This document shows, piece after piece, positions 13,468-14,272 of a DNA stretch of 14,272 nucleotides. The notes below the pieces were generated by a model. The model was not told the DNA's origin. It worked only from the letters and a program-made list of their open reading frames with translations, and did no database searches. Positions within the stretch are counted from its first letter, which is position 1, and every line of letters begins with the position of its first letter. Both the position numbers and the translations under genes were made by a program. This stretch comes from Dokdonella_A sp040005635 (GTDB lineage: Bacteria > Pseudomonadota > Gammaproteobacteria > Xanthomonadales > Rhodanobacteraceae): contig JBDTYM010000093.1 in NCBI GenBank assembly GCA_040005635.1, positions 1 to 14,272 of the forward strand. The letters run 5' to 3'.

Positions 13468-13582
13468 GCAGACTCTCTGGCGCACCGGGGCGAGACGCTA
13501 TGACAGACACGCTCACGCGGCGGTGCCACGCCGGGCCACCTCCGCGATACACGCACACCGCAGGAGAAAGTGCACTCTGACC
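13468..13582. repeat. Inverted pair of second-family repeats
   Basis: GGGCTCAGAGCAGACTCTC begins near 13468 and GAAAGTGCACTCTGACC lies at 13566-13582 in the opposite orientation, about 80 bp apart. The layout, two inverted ends with a short GC-rich middle, recalls a small non-autonomous element, but only one of the ends is well conserved. Confidence 0.45.
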
Positions 13583-13584
13583 AT

Positions 13585-13640
13585 GGTTTCTTACCGGTTT
13601 CTTACCGGTTTCTTAGACCCCGGTTTCTTTGAGGTTTCTT
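13585..13640. repeat. 11-bp tandem repeat GGTTTCTTACC
   Basis: GGTTTCTTACC occurs at 13585-13595 and 13596-13606, with a changed third unit from 13607 and decayed GGTTTCTT units at 13622 and 13633. It directly joins the second-family repeat on its left and the main-family repeats on its right. Confidence 0.85.
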
Positions 13641-13643
13641 GCC

Positions 13644-13727
13644 GAAATTGTCTCTGACACCTTTTCCGGAAATTGTCTCTGACACCTTTTCCGCACGCGT
13701 GACACCCCTTTGACACCTCTTTCCATC
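13644..13727. repeat. Repeat cluster 7 upstream of the SPFH-like gene
   Basis: CTCTGACACC copies occur at 13652 and 13677, each with GAAATTGT before and CTTTTCCG after. Degenerate units (TGACACCCC, TGACACCTC) follow up to about 13727. The array is all in one orientation and lies about 100 bp before the gene start. Confidence 0.9.
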
Positions 13728-13824
13728 TCGGAGCACCCGCAGCCTGCTCGCGCTTCCCCCGGAAATGTATAGTTCGCCCAGTCTGGCGGGTACCCTACCC
13801 GGCCACGAATCGCAGGGAGAGGTC

Positions 13825-14272
13825 ATGGGTCTTGTTCAAGCGGTGGCGGGTTCGATCGGCGGTGCGCTCGCGGACCAGTGGAAGGACTTCTACACGGTGC
13901 CGGGCGGCTTGCCGGCGACGGCGGCGCTGTTCGCCGCGGTGCCGCAGGGCACCAATGCCGGGCGCGGCTCGAATACGAAGGGTTCTTCGAACATCATCAC
14001 CAATGGTTCGAAGATCGTTGTTCCCGAAGGGTACGGACTACTGCTGTTCCAGGATGGCAAGATCACCGGCTTCGCTGCCGAGGCTGGCGGTTACGAATGG
14101 AAATCGGACGACCTCAACTCGAAGTCGATCTTCTCGGGCGGCGGCCTTGTCGAATCGCTCGTCAAGCAGAGCTGGGAGCGCTTCAAGTTCGGCGGTCAGC
14201 CGGGTTCGCAGCAGGCCGCGTTCTTCGTCTCGCTGAAGGAACTGCCGGACAACCGCTTCGGCACGCAATCGG
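13825..14272 (+). CDS. SPFH-domain / virion core-like protein, 5' part
   Basis: The first 149 residues are seen; the frame runs off the right edge. It begins MGLVQAVAGSIGGALADQWK, then SNIITNGSKIVVPEGYGLLLFQDGKITGFAAEAGGY (55-90), then a segment with SWERFKFGGQPGSQQAAFFVSLKELPDNRFGTQS to the edge. This order matches the YdjI-like SPFH (band 7) family, also annotated virion core protein, whose longer members end in a zinc ribbon. SPFH proteins assemble into oligomers at membranes and are often linked with stress responses; role here is unknown. Start ATG 13825 follows AGGGAGAGG by only 2-4 nt, a strong Shine-Dalgarno. If full length, the missing part should hold the rest of the band 7 domain and a C-terminal ribbon. 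Confidence 0.88.
   Translation, partial: MGLVQAVAGSIGGALADQWKDFYTVPGGLPATAALFAAVPQGTNAGRGSNTKGSSNIITNGSKIVVPEGYGLLLFQDGKITGFAAEAGGYEWKSDDLNSKSIFSGGGLVESLVKQSWERFKFGGQPGSQQAAFFVSLKELPDNRFGTQS

Larger units (their letters stand above)
13309..13824. other. Gene-free, repeat-rich divergent spacer
   Basis: This 516-bp gap separates the small secreted gene and the SPFH-like gene. Open frames inside have no family-like sequence. It contains second-family repeats, an 11-bp tandem array and main-family repeats (listed separately). A word GGAAATGTATAGTTC lies at 13761-13775, about 50 nt before the SPFH gene, and could include its -10 region (TATAGT), but no matching -35 is evident. Confidence 0.5.

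Overview
The window looks like a GC-rich gammaproteobacterial chromosome segment. The mix of short secreted proteins of unknown role, a choice-of-anchor Q beta-helix protein, C-termini near F-x-x-G-F-E and dense REP-like repeats with a REP-associated transposase suggests Lysobacterales (Xanthomonadales), perhaps a Rhodanobacteraceae/Dokdonella-like lineage. That placement is inference from gene style, not from a marker gene. No rRNA, tRNA or CRISPR array was seen.

Left part (1-3328) is ordinary. A secreted protein runs off the left edge on the minus strand. Across a divergent spacer follow a small PhnB-like VOC protein and a CPA1-type Na+/H+ antiporter. From 3339 onward nearly every gap between genes carries copies of one short hairpin repeat with core CTCTGACACC (or GGTGTCAGAG on the other strand). 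I count 22 exact copies of this 10-mer by eye, grouped in clusters at about 3.34-3.57, 5.25-5.41, 6.24-6.29, 7.84-7.95, 9.56-9.75, 11.15-11.28, 12.90-12.93 and 13.64-13.73 kb. Genes between the clusters are a beta-helix choice-of-anchor Q protein (3730-5214, +), a secreted WWNPDESGRG-type protein (5408-6127, -), a DUF1579-like secreted protein (6506-7039, +), a REP-associated tyrosine transposase RAYT (7048-7749, -), a secreted seven-repeat PD40/TolB-like propeller (8141-9583, +), a FUSC-family membrane protein (9749-11125, -), a TrmY-type SPOUT methyltransferase (11293-11886, +), a RibD C-terminal/dihydrofolate-reductase-like protein (12266-12883, +), a small secreted protein (12937-13308, -) and the start of an SPFH/virion-core-like protein (13825 to the right edge, +).

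The most interesting content is the repeat system. The RAYT gene (HUH motif H60-A-H62, Tyr84) is bracketed by inverted copies of the repeat, and the copy upstream of it is preceded by GTAG, the tetranucleotide known from enterobacterial REPs. A 158-bp element at 9563-9720 is an internally deleted derivative of the RAYT unit: it keeps both ends and the TLWEGRY codons. A further loose end copy lies at 11198-11250. The repeats abut gene ends closely: they supply the last codons or stop codon of the RAYT, overlap the stop of the FUSC gene, immediately precede the stop of the PD40 gene, and lie within a few bases of several other stops. At convergent junctions they form strong hairpins that could be bidirectional terminators. 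A second, sparser repeat family (GTCAGAGTGCACTTTC-like) and small tandem duplications of 11, 14 and 15 bp add to the picture.

The genes do not form a clear pathway. They look like mostly single-gene transcription units, many encoding exported proteins, separated by repeats.
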